From an uncultured Veillonella sp. (GTDB lineage: Bacteria > Bacillota > Negativicutes > Veillonellales > Veillonellaceae): 5,789 bases of DNA. A program made the position numbers and the translations under genes. The stretch spans positions 1-5,789 of the forward strand of contig URQX01000100.1 in NCBI GenBank assembly GCA_900550175.1, read 5' to 3'. Below are positions 1 to 4,929 of this stretch, in pieces; the first letter of the stretch is position 1; the number at the start of each line of letters is the position of its first letter. The notes below the pieces were generated by a model. That model saw only the letters and a program-made list of their open reading frames with translations. It ran no database searches and was not told where the DNA came from.

Positions 1-2
1 TA

Positions 3-62
3 ATCGTACCAAACCTTGCAGGCGTTATTTTAGGTACACTAACATTCTTAACATCCTTCTAA
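3..62 (+). CDS. C-terminal end of a probable integral membrane protein (partial)
   Basis: Only the last 19 codons and the TAA stop (60-62) are in the window; they read IVPNLAGVILGTLTFLTSF. The stretch is hydrophobic with small residues, as in a last transmembrane helix. The other two + frames give a stop at position 1-3 or a basic, unconvincing peptide, and a strong terminator follows 80 bp later, which supports a gene ending here. The PN-x-AGVI string recalls the final helix of sodium-pumping decarboxylase beta subunits (MmdB/OadB type), but 19 residues cannot decide the family, so no function is assigned. Confidence 0.5.
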   Translation: MVPNLAGVILGTLTFLTSF

Positions 63-142
63 GTGCTATAAGAAAAAAATAGTATTATTGTTATATAGTG
101 AATAATAGTAAAGATATTACTTTACTTTATAAATATAAATGA

Positions 143-170
143 GGTCGAATCGTATGATTCGGCCTTTTTT
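143..170 (+). terminator. Rho-independent terminator of the upstream gene
   Basis: A 9-bp stem, GGTCGAATC (143-151) with GATTCGGCC (156-164), has one G-U pair and a GTAT loop and is followed directly by six T (165-170). It lies 80 bp after the stop at 62 and closes the upstream transcript. A smaller perfect 7-bp inverted repeat without a T tract (107-113 with 120-126) lies between the stop and this terminator. Confidence 0.88.
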
Positions 171-445
171 AGAGTGAAGTTTATATGTTAGATTAAAATA
201 TAGATAAGCGTTAAATCTGTTGTAATAAAAAAATAGTTTTTATGATAATAAATATTGATAATTAAATTCCTATTATAATGATTAGGATTTTATAAAATTG
301 ATAATTGCTATATTCTCATTTGTTGAGTATCATATTCAATAAATTAAATGAAAAATAATATCAAAATACTTACAAACCTAGGCTTTGTATGATAAAAAGG
401 AAAAAATAGTATGCAAAATAATATACATTTTTTTATCATTTTCGT
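171..445. other. Long AT-rich intergenic region, no gene seen
   Basis: No convincing open frame, start signal or RNA gene is visible on either strand between the upstream terminator and the ferredoxin promoter. It holds TGATAAT heptamers at 243-249, 256-262 and 299-305 and an imperfect palindrome at 323-339. There are also inverted repeats with arms 265-272/283-290 (7 of 8 pairs, 10-nt spacer) and TACAAA/TTTGTA (371-376/384-389) flanking CCTAGG. These could be regulator sites or chance in such AT-rich DNA. Confidence 0.6.
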
Positions 446-474
446 TTGACTTTCAAAAAGAACTGTGTGATAAT
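446..474 (+). promoter_or_regulatory. Promoter of the ferredoxin gene (extended -10)
   Basis: The -35 box is TTGACT (446-451). The -10 box is GATAAT (469-474), preceded by TGT, which makes an extended -10, and the spacer is exactly 17 bp. Transcription should begin near 481, giving a leader of about 73 nt. The -10 region also forms part of a TGATAAT heptamer repeated upstream, so a repressor binding that motif would cover the promoter; this last point is inference. Confidence 0.8.
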
Positions 475-553
475 GAGAACATAAGTTGAGGCAAGTGCCT
501 TTCTAAATGATAATAAAAAGTTCTGATCTATATTTTTTATGGAGGTCCTAATT

Positions 554-718
554 ATGAGAGTTATTGCTGATGGTTGCATTAAATGTGGTTCTTGCGCATC
601 TGTTTGCCCAGTTTCTGCTATTTCTGAAGGCGAAACTAAATATGAAATCAACGATACTTGCATCGATTGCGGTTCTTGCGAATCCGTTTGCCCAGTATCT
701 GTAATTTCCGCTGAGTAA
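554..718 (+). CDS. 2[4Fe-4S] ferredoxin, clostridial type
   Basis: This 54-residue cytoplasmic electron carrier should hold two [4Fe-4S] clusters. The eight cysteines fall in two C-x2-C-x2-C-x3-C-P motifs, C8/C11/C14/C18 and C36/C39/C42/C46. In bacterial ferredoxins the last cysteine of each motif ligates the other cluster. Length, the EGETKYEI linker between halves and the internal two-fold symmetry all match the family. The start is ATG 554 because GGAGG (541-545) sits 8 nt ahead; an in-frame ATG at 539 overlaps that ribosome site. The gene has its own promoter and terminator, so it is monocistronic. Known partners in fermenters include pyruvate:ferredoxin oxidoreductase and hydrogenase, but none is encoded here. 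Codons favour AAC, ATC and TGC, as expected for an abundant protein. Confidence 0.96.
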   Translation: MRVIADGCIKCGSCASVCPVSAISEGETKYEINDTCIDCGSCESVCPVSVISAE

Positions 719-732
719 TCACAAATTAAACG

Positions 733-754
733 GCCCCTCATTGAGGGGCTTTTT
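733..754 (+). terminator. Rho-independent terminator of the ferredoxin gene
   Basis: A perfect 7-bp GC-rich stem, GCCCCTC (733-739) with GAGGGGC (743-749), has a 3-nt loop and is followed by TTTTT (750-754) and, after one A, four more T. It starts 14 bp after the ferredoxin stop. Confidence 0.93.
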
Positions 755-757
755 ATT

Positions 758-786
758 TTGCCTAAATTTGCTTAACTTAGTATAAT
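758..786 (+). promoter_or_regulatory. Promoter of lspA (and probably rluD-pyrR)
   Basis: TTGCCT (758-763) and a consensus TATAAT (781-786) are separated by 17 bp. The -35 box begins inside the T-rich tail of the ferredoxin terminator, so the two transcription units are packed end to end. The expected start of transcription is near 793, leaving a leader of about 33 nt before lspA. Confidence 0.78.
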
Positions 787-812
787 AGGACTATTAAGAT
801 ATATATTATTAT

Positions 813-819
813 AAGGGAG
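813..819 (+). promoter_or_regulatory. Ribosome binding site that sets the TTG start of lspA
   Basis: AAGGGAG ends 6 nt before TTG 826. The next in-frame ATG is codon 21 and has no such site; starting there would delete the first membrane helix with its conserved Asp and Lys. Confidence 0.75.
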
Positions 820-825
820 TACAGC

Positions 826-1266
826 TTGTTTTATATTATACTAATTCTTTGGTTACTCTTAGATCAATGGACTAAATATTACATTATGAATCATTTTATG
901 TTAGGTGAGTCTTTAGTGGTTATACCCAATGTATTTCATTTAACATATATTATTAATCGCGGTGCAGCATTTGGTATGCTTGCTAATCAGCGATGGTTTT
1001 TCTTACTGGTAGCGGTTATTTTGCTAGGCGCATGTGCATATTATTGGAAGCGCTTATCAAAAGGTCCGTGGACTTTACAGATTGGATCTGCTTTATTAGT
1101 GTCTGGTGCTATTGGTAATGGCATTGATCGTTACATGATTCATGGTGTGGTAGATTTTTTTGATTTCCGTATATGGCCTATTTTTAATGTTGCTGATATT
1201 GGTATCTGTGTAGGCGTAGCTTTAGTAGTCTACTATTTATTTACATTAAAAGATGATGATAAATAA
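826..1266 (+). CDS. lspA: Lipoprotein signal peptidase (signal peptidase II)
   Basis: LspA is an inner-membrane aspartyl protease that cuts the signal peptide of prolipoproteins just before the lipid-modified cysteine, after Lgt has acted. The 146-residue protein is at the short end of the family (about 150-170). It shows four hydrophobic segments, roughly residues 2-20, 57-74, 84-104 and 125-142. Family motifs are all present: D13-x3-K17 in helix 1, NRGAAFG (44-50), GNGIDR (97-102), VVDF (108-111) and FNVAD (120-124). D110 and D124 correspond to the catalytic pair. Translation starts at TTG, supported by the ribosome site at 813-819 and by the essential first helix. It leads a likely lspA-rluD-pyrR transcript, an order known from Bacillus. 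The lipoprotein at 4363 is a plausible substrate. Confidence 0.96.
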   Translation: MFYIILILWLLLDQWTKYYIMNHFMLGESLVVIPNVFHLTYIINRGAAFGMLANQRWFFLLVAVILLGACAYYWKRLSKGPWTLQIGSALLVSGAIGNGIDRYMIHGVVDFFDFRIWPIFNVADIGICVGVALVVYYLFTLKDDDK

Positions 1267-1267
1267 T

Positions 1268-1302
1268 TCATATATTATGACATATAATTAATTAATATAT
1301 GA
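1268..1302. repeat. 10-bp perfect inverted repeat between lspA and rluD
   Basis: TCATATATTA (1268-1277) and TAATATATGA (1293-1302) are exact reverse complements around a 15-nt spacer. The stem is almost all A-T and no T tract follows, so it is not an intrinsic terminator. It could be a weak mRNA hairpin or chance in AT-rich DNA. Confidence 0.4.
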
Positions 1303-1327
1303 TACTTAACTCATAGAGAGGTAGAGG

Positions 1328-2251
1328 ATGAACGAATATATTGTAAATGCTGAGCAAGACGGTATGAGACTGGATGTATTCTTAACAGAACATATGGAAG
1401 GGTCTCGTAGTTATATTCAAAGTTTAATTAAAGGTGGTCACGTTACAGTAGGTGCTAAGGTAGGGAAAGCAAATCTTAGACTTACACCAAATGCTGTTGT
1501 ACGTGTAGAGATACCGGAGCCTGAATCTGTAGAGGTAAAACCAGAGGATATTCCTTTAGATGTATTGTATGAAGATCATGATATTATCATTGTAAATAAA
1601 CAACGTGGTATGGTTGTTCATCCTGCGGTGGGCAATTATTCGGGTACACTTGTTAATGCATTGCTATATCATTGTAAGGATTTGTCCGGTATTAATGGTG
1701 AGATTAGACCTGGTATTGTTCACCGTTTAGATAAGGATACATCTGGTGTTATGATGGCTGCTAAAAATGATGCAGCTCATATAGGTTTAGCGGAGCAGGT
1801 AAAGGAGCATTCTGCTAAACGGACATATTTAGCATTAGTACAAGGTAATATTGTAGAAGAAAAGGGTACTATTAAAGCTCCTATTGGAAGACATCCTAAG
1901 GATCGTATGAAAATGGCTGTTGTCTTTGAAAATAGTAAGGATGCAGTCACTCACTTTAACGTGGTTGAACGATTTGGCCATCAAACCTTGGTTGAATGTA
2001 ATTTAGAGACTGGGCGCACACATCAAATTCGTGTACATTTTGCTCATATTGGACATCCTGTTGTTAATGATCCGTTCTATGGTTACCGTCGTATGGATTT
2101 TCCTATTGAAGGACAGGCATTGCACTCTAAATCTTTAGATGTAAAACATCCTATTACAGGTGAAAGTATGCATTTTGAGGCGCCTCTTCCAGATGACTTC
2201 AAAGCATGTATAGAGTTTGCTAAAACATATCGAGAAGATAAGCGTAAATAA
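1328..2251 (+). CDS. rluD: RluA/RluD-family 23S rRNA pseudouridine synthase
   Basis: This enzyme isomerises uridine to pseudouridine in RNA. In E. coli RluD modifies helix 69 of 23S rRNA (positions 1911, 1915, 1917); the exact target here is not provable from sequence, and RluA or RluC specificity cannot be fully excluded. The protein has 307 residues, usual for the family. An S4-like RNA-binding domain (about residues 12-60, with RLDVFL at 14-19) is followed by the catalytic domain. The signature HRLDKDTSG is at 132-140 with the catalytic Asp at 135, and GRTHQIRVH is at 229-237. ATG 1328 is preceded by GAGAGG (1316-1321) at a 6-nt spacing. The gene starts 61 bp after lspA with no terminator between, so co-transcription is likely. 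Codons favour AAT for Asn (12 of 14), ordinary for this AT-rich genome. Confidence 0.95.
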   Translation: MNEYIVNAEQDGMRLDVFLTEHMEGSRSYIQSLIKGGHVTVGAKVGKANLRLTPNAVVRVEIPEPESVEVKPEDIPLDVLYEDHDIIIVNKQRGMVVHPAVGNYSGTLVNALLYHCKDLSGINGEIRPGIVHRLDKDTSGVMMAAKNDAAHIGLAEQVKEHSAKRTYLALVQGNIVEEKGTIKAPIGRHPKDRMKMAVVFENSKDAVTHFNVVERFGHQTLVECNLETGRTHQIRVHFAHIGHPVVNDPFYGYRRMDFPIEGQALHSKSLDVKHPITGESMHFEAPLPDDFKACIEFAKTYREDKRK

Positions 2252-2287
2252 GCGAAAAAATGAAAAGAAATCAAACGAAATGTAAAG

Positions 2288-2316
2288 AAACGTAGACAAA
2301 CGTAGACAAACGTAAA
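2288..2316. repeat. Short 10-bp tandem repeat, about 2.9 copies
   Basis: AAACGTAGAC occurs twice head to tail (2288-2297, 2298-2307) and a third, degenerate copy follows (2308-2316, AAACGTAAA). The surrounding A-rich DNA from about 2238 to 2330 carries weaker echoes of AAACG and AAGCGTAAAT. The block lies in the rluD-pyrR gap just after the rluD stop. It looks like a small slippage-type repeat, not a protein-coding or CRISPR repeat. Confidence 0.6.
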
Positions 2317-2386
2317 TACATGCAAATGAAATAACTGTCTTATATTGTGGTTTACTAAATAATCTTCTAACTATATTTGTAAAGGG

Positions 2387-2404
2387 GCATAGAGAACTCT
2401 GTGC
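2387..2404 (+). promoter_or_regulatory. Leader hairpin directly upstream of the pyrR ribosome site
   Basis: GCATAGAG (2387-2394) pairs with CTCTGTGC (2397-2404), including one G-U pair; the innermost pair probably opens to give a 4-nt loop. It ends 3 nt before the AAGGG ribosome site (2408-2412) of pyrR. A role in translational control, or as a PyrR-bound RNA, is possible, but the known PyrR binding-loop consensus (ARUCCNGNGAGGYU) is not visible. A weak -10-like TATATT lies upstream at 2372-2377, with only a poorly spaced TTTACT (2351-2356) as -35. Confidence 0.4.
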
Positions 2405-2419
2405 TATAAGGGCGTATAT

Positions 2420-2941
2420 ATGGAAAAGAAACGCTTATTGATGGATCAAGATGCTATTATGCGCGCGATTCGTCGTATTAGTCACGAAATCCTAGAACGT
2501 AATAAAGGCTTATCTAATGCTCTTATTGTAGGCATTGAACGACGTGGTGTTATTTTGGCAAAACGTTTGCAGGCCGAAATCGAACGCATTGAAGGTATTC
2601 GTATTGAATGTGAATCACTCAATGTGGCTATGTATCGTGATGATCGTGATGCTCGCCAAAAAGAGGGGAAACCATGTACGATTGATACAACGGAGAAAAC
2701 AATCATTCTCGTTGATGATGTACTTTACACAGGGCGTACTATTCGTGCAGCATTAAATGCATTGATGACATCTGGTAGACCCAAATCTATTCAGTTGGCA
2801 GTTCTCGTAGATCGTGGTCATCGGGAATTACCAATACGAGCAGATTATGTAGGTAAAAATATTCCTACATCACATCTTGAAAGTGTACGAGTTGCCGTAG
2901 AAGACTTAGATGGTGAAGAAGGGGTTACAATACAGGAATAA
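2420..2941 (+). CDS. pyrR: PyrR, pyrimidine operon regulator / uracil phosphoribosyltransferase
   Basis: PyrR binds pyr mRNA leaders when UMP or UTP is high and reduces pyrimidine gene expression by attenuation or translational block. It also has some uracil phosphoribosyltransferase activity (uracil + PRPP to UMP). The 173-residue length is close to the usual 175-180. It has the type I phosphoribosyltransferase fold with the PRPP loop IILVDDVLYTGRT at 95-107, including D99 and D100. The PyrR-specific block LVDRGHRELPIRADYVGKN at 129-147 clearly separates it from Upp or HPRT enzymes. ATG 2420 follows AAGGG (2408-2412) at 7 nt. The gap to rluD is 168 bp with no terminator, so it may be read from the lspA promoter. 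Unusually, no pyr biosynthetic gene follows: the last codons lie in a terminator and the next gene is convergent, so PyrR would act in trans. Confidence 0.96.
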   Translation: MEKKRLLMDQDAIMRAIRRISHEILERNKGLSNALIVGIERRGVILAKRLQAEIERIEGIRIECESLNVAMYRDDRDARQKEGKPCTIDTTEKTIILVDDVLYTGRTIRAALNALMTSGRPKSIQLAVLVDRGHRELPIRADYVGKNIPTSHLESVRVAVEDLDGEEGVTIQE

Positions 2942-2963
2942 TCTGTATTGTAACCCCTTTTTT
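2921..2963 (+). terminator. Strong terminator overlapping the 3' end of pyrR
   Basis: A perfect 15-bp stem joins GGGGTTACAATACAG (2921-2935) to CTGTATTGTAACCCC (2943-2957), with a 7-nt loop and six T directly after (2958-2963). The left arm is the in-frame coding sequence for the residues GVTIQ of PyrR, and the loop carries the last Glu codon and the TAA stop. Read on the - strand the same hairpin lies after tmcAL but is followed only by CTTCTTC, so it may be a weaker terminator in that direction. Confidence 0.93.
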
Positions 2964-2983
2964 GTTTAAATTAAATATGCTTT

Positions 2984-4177
2984 TTATTTAATATATTGTG
3001 GTGTATATGTATAGTCTGTATGGCCTATACGGTTAGCTTTATTATGGAAACATAAGGCTTGTATATCTGTAGCTAGCGTGTCGATGTGGTGCATAGATTT
3101 TCCAAGATTGTTGAGTTGAGCAGGTGCTTTGGCCCATTTTTGAATGACTGGAATATCATGCTCAGTTCGCAGCCATTGACGGCCTTTATCATTAAAGGCT
3201 AGTAATCTAGCGTATTGAGGGCCTTCATCGATAGCGATATTCATCAAGTCTTTTGTAATTCCTAAGGTGAGGTATGCACTCATTCGTTGTAATCGTGCAT
3301 AAGTATAGCGTTTCGATTTTATTTGATTGATAGCAGCATCCCATGTTGGTTGTTGTGCTGCTTTCAACCACAGGTGCTCAATACCTTCTGTGAAGTCAAC
3401 AAAACGTTCTAAATCATTTGTTGTTATGCGACGACTCAACATATGTACCATATTATGATATCCACTGTAATCGACATAGTGACCGCTTGTAATTTTATGG
3501 TTCATATCATCTAGAATCGGTGTTGGAGTAGCATCTTGAAGCTCTGAACATATATCTAAGGAGTTAGCAGTTGTGATGAGTTGTCGTAATGCCGTACCTG
3601 ATGGTAACTCTTGATCGATATTTTGATTATGGTGATCAGAGGTACGTTGAATGGGAATATACTCTAAAGTTGGATGATATTTTAATCCAGCTCGTATATA
3701 TTCTAGCCCTAATAAGGCATTAGGTGTGCTAAGCATTTCAGCGCCTAAGGCTTTACGGAAGGCCGTACCATAGGATGTTCCTGTATTTAAATAATTTCGT
3801 AGCTCCTTTTGTGTACTTTCACAATCCATACGTTTGGCTACATCTATGAGCGTATTTAGAGCAGTCGTTTCAGAACCAAAGGAGAGGGTATCAATAGAGA
3901 GCGCTTTCACCATACGGATAGCACCAGTTCCAAATAGTTGTGCACTGCCTAAGGAATAGAGGGTGGGGAGTTCGATAACGACATCTGCGCCGCCAAGAAT
4001 AGCCCAACGAGCACGATCAAACTTTGAGAATAGGGCGGGCTCACCACGTTGTACAAAGGAGCCACTCATAATACAGATGCGCAATGCATCAGGAGATTTT
4101 GAAGCTAATATATGTAGTTGGTGTGCATGTCCATTGTGAAATGGATTGTATTCGCAAATAATACCGATGGTTTTCAT
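2984..4177 (-). CDS. tmcAL: tRNA(Met) cytidine acetate ligase (YlbM family)
   Basis: TmcAL activates acetate with ATP to acetyl-AMP and transfers the acetyl group to the wobble cytidine (C34) of elongator tRNA-Met, giving ac4C. The 397-residue length fits the family. The N-terminal nucleotidyltransferase-type domain shows GIICEYNPFHNGH (5-17, with the HxGH-like element HNGH), MSGSFVQRG (37-45), KFDRARWA (52-59), IELP (68-71) and FGSE (100-103). Further on are SGTALR (193-198) and KRYTYARLQRM (289-299) of the C-terminal part. I chose ATG at 4177-4175 because AAAGGAG (4189-4183) precedes it by 5 nt and the family begins MKTIGIICEYNP; an in-frame ATG at 4222 lies within the promoter region. The gene converges on pyrR and diverges from the lipoprotein-ackA pair. 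The older name for this family was an uncharacterised nucleotidyltransferase. Confidence 0.94.
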   Translation of the reverse strand: MKTIGIICEYNPFHNGHAHQLHILASKSPDALRICIMSGSFVQRGEPALFSKFDRARWAILGGADVVIELPTLYSLGSAQLFGTGAIRMVKALSIDTLSFGSETTALNTLIDVAKRMDCESTQKELRNYLNTGTSYGTAFRKALGAEMLSTPNALLGLEYIRAGLKYHPTLEYIPIQRTSDHHNQNIDQELPSGTALRQLITTANSLDICSELQDATPTPILDDMNHKITSGHYVDYSGYHNMVHMLSRRITTNDLERFVDFTEGIEHLWLKAAQQPTWDAAINQIKSKRYTYARLQRMSAYLTLGITKDLMNIAIDEGPQYARLLAFNDKGRQWLRTEHDIPVIQKWAKAPAQLNNLGKSMHHIDTLATDIQALCFHNKANRIGHTDYTYTPQYIK

Positions 4178-4199
4178 AGTGACTCCTTTCATTATTGTT

Positions 4200-4228
4200 A
4201 GTGTAACAAAGCATAGAAGCACTGTAAA
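4200..4228 (-). promoter_or_regulatory. Candidate promoter of tmcAL
   Basis: On the - strand TTTACA (4228-4223) and TACACT (4205-4200) are 17 bp apart, and TGT directly before the -10 makes it an extended -10. Transcription would start near 4193, giving a leader of about 15 nt that just includes the ribosome site. The -10 matches consensus at four of six bases, so this is a candidate only. Confidence 0.5.
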
Positions 4229-4299
4229 TAAATTTTGAACTGAAGCGTAGAGATAGTAAAAAATAGAGGTAAAAATGTATGTAAAACTAAAGTTTTTTG

Positions 4300-4328
4300 T
4301 AGATTTTATTTGTTCTATAGGCTATAAT
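4300..4328 (+). promoter_or_regulatory. Candidate promoter of the lipoprotein-ackA pair
   Basis: A consensus TATAAT lies at 4323-4328. At 17-bp spacing the -35 position reads TAGATT (4300-4305), only three of six matches, so the promoter is either weak or helped by an activator. The expected transcription start is near 4335, about 28 nt before the ATG. A strong promoter would be expected for an abundant acetate kinase, so a further promoter may exist. Confidence 0.5.
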
Positions 4329-4362
4329 TAACTGTAAATGCTGAATTGATGTGAGGTATATG

Positions 4363-4926
4363 ATGAAACAAAATTGGAAACGTACATTACAAGGGGCTCT
4401 GCTCGGTGCTGCGCTACTAGCAATGGCGGGATGTGGCTCTACAAATGTAATGGATACATATAGTTTTGGCCATCAAGTTATCCGTGCTGGTCAATCTGAA
4501 ATTACCATTGCGTTGCCTTATGAAATGGGTAAAAGTACAAAAAATATGTCTGATGATGGGTATCCAATTGATATTTATGGATCTGTTACAGAACACATGG
4601 TAATTGAGGTTGAAGCTTTGCGTGCTGGTGAAAACAAACCTTTGCCAACGGTAGATGAGTATGTTAACCGCAGCAAATCTGAGTTTACTAAAATTGGCGG
4701 TACCATCAAGGAGGAGTCTGTAGCTTTAGAAGGGGCATCTGCTAAAAAGCTTGATGTGACCTATACAACTCAAGGGCAAACATTTAGATTTTCTCAATAC
4801 GTATTCTTAGATCATGGCGTATTGTGGAATATAGTCTACCAATATCCTGAAAAGGATCAGGTAGGTGCTGATATCAGCAAAGAAATTCAAAACAAAATTC
4901 AAGTTACACAACAGAAAGAGGGTTAA
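4363..4926 (+). CDS. Uncharacterised lipoprotein preceding acetate kinase, possibly PsbP/DcrB-like
   Basis: I do not recognise a named family with certainty. The 187-residue protein has a typical lipoprotein signal peptide: K2, K6 and R7, a hydrophobic core (about 8-21) and the lipobox-like LAMAGC with the modified Cys at 24. It should therefore be exported and anchored in a membrane. The mature part (about 164 residues) is soluble-looking, with alternating beta-strand-like segments, an amphipathic stretch LPTVDEYVNRSKSEF (residues 94-108) and a final strand pair around FSQYVFLDHGVLWNIVYQYP. That pattern resembles the PsbP/DcrB fold; this is inference. The start is ATG 4363, 6 nt after GAGG (4353-4356); ATG 4360 (3-nt spacing) and GTG 4351 are less likely. 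The stop is 3 bp before ackA, whose ribosome site lies in this gene's last codons, so the two are co-transcribed and probably translationally linked. Confidence 0.85.
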   Translation: MKQNWKRTLQGALLGAALLAMAGCGSTNVMDTYSFGHQVIRAGQSEITIALPYEMGKSTKNMSDDGYPIDIYGSVTEHMVIEVEALRAGENKPLPTVDEYVNRSKSEFTKIGGTIKEESVALEGASAKKLDVTYTTQGQTFRFSQYVFLDHGVLWNIVYQYPEKDQVGADISKEIQNKIQVTQQKEG

Positions 4927-4929
4927 TCG

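Noticed and set aside
225..243. A/T hairpin ATAAAAA...TTTTTAT as a terminator on either strand
   Set aside because: The stem is only A-T pairs, there is no gene just before it on either strand, and such pairs are expected by chance in this composition.
490..500. Small AGGCA/TGCCT dyad in the ferredoxin leader as a riboswitch
   Set aside because: Five pairs with almost no loop; too small to support any known riboswitch class, and no conserved core is visible.
539..553. In-frame ATG 539 for the ferredoxin
   Set aside because: It overlaps the GGAGG at 541-545, which is properly placed for ATG 554, and would add five residues absent from typical ferredoxins.
436..741. 101-codon open frame on the - strand
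   Set aside because: It is antisense to the ferredoxin gene and its promoter; the peptide mirrors the ferredoxin repeats (repeated TGQTDxQEP), and the + strand frame has eight ordered cysteines, a ribosome site, a promoter and a terminator.
2288..2316. CRISPR-like array
   Set aside because: Units are only 10 bp and directly adjacent, without spacers.
2083..2325. 80-codon open frame on the - strand
   Set aside because: Antisense to the rluD 3' end and to the A-rich repeat, which gives an artificial Phe/Leu-rich peptide; no start signal or family motif.
2482..2756. Open frames on both strands inside pyrR
   Set aside because: Both overlap the clearly recognised PyrR frame and show no motif or ribosome site.
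4178..4222. Longer N-terminus for tmcAL starting at 4222
   Set aside because: The extra 15 residues precede the conserved MKTIGIICEYNPFHNGH start, overlap the ribosome site and candidate promoter, and have no ribosome site of their own.
4351..4362. GTG 4351 or ATG 4360 as lipoprotein start
   Set aside because: GTG 4351 overlaps the GAGG ribosome site and ATG 4360 is only 3 nt from it; ATG 4363 has normal 6-nt spacing. The lipobox is the same in all cases.
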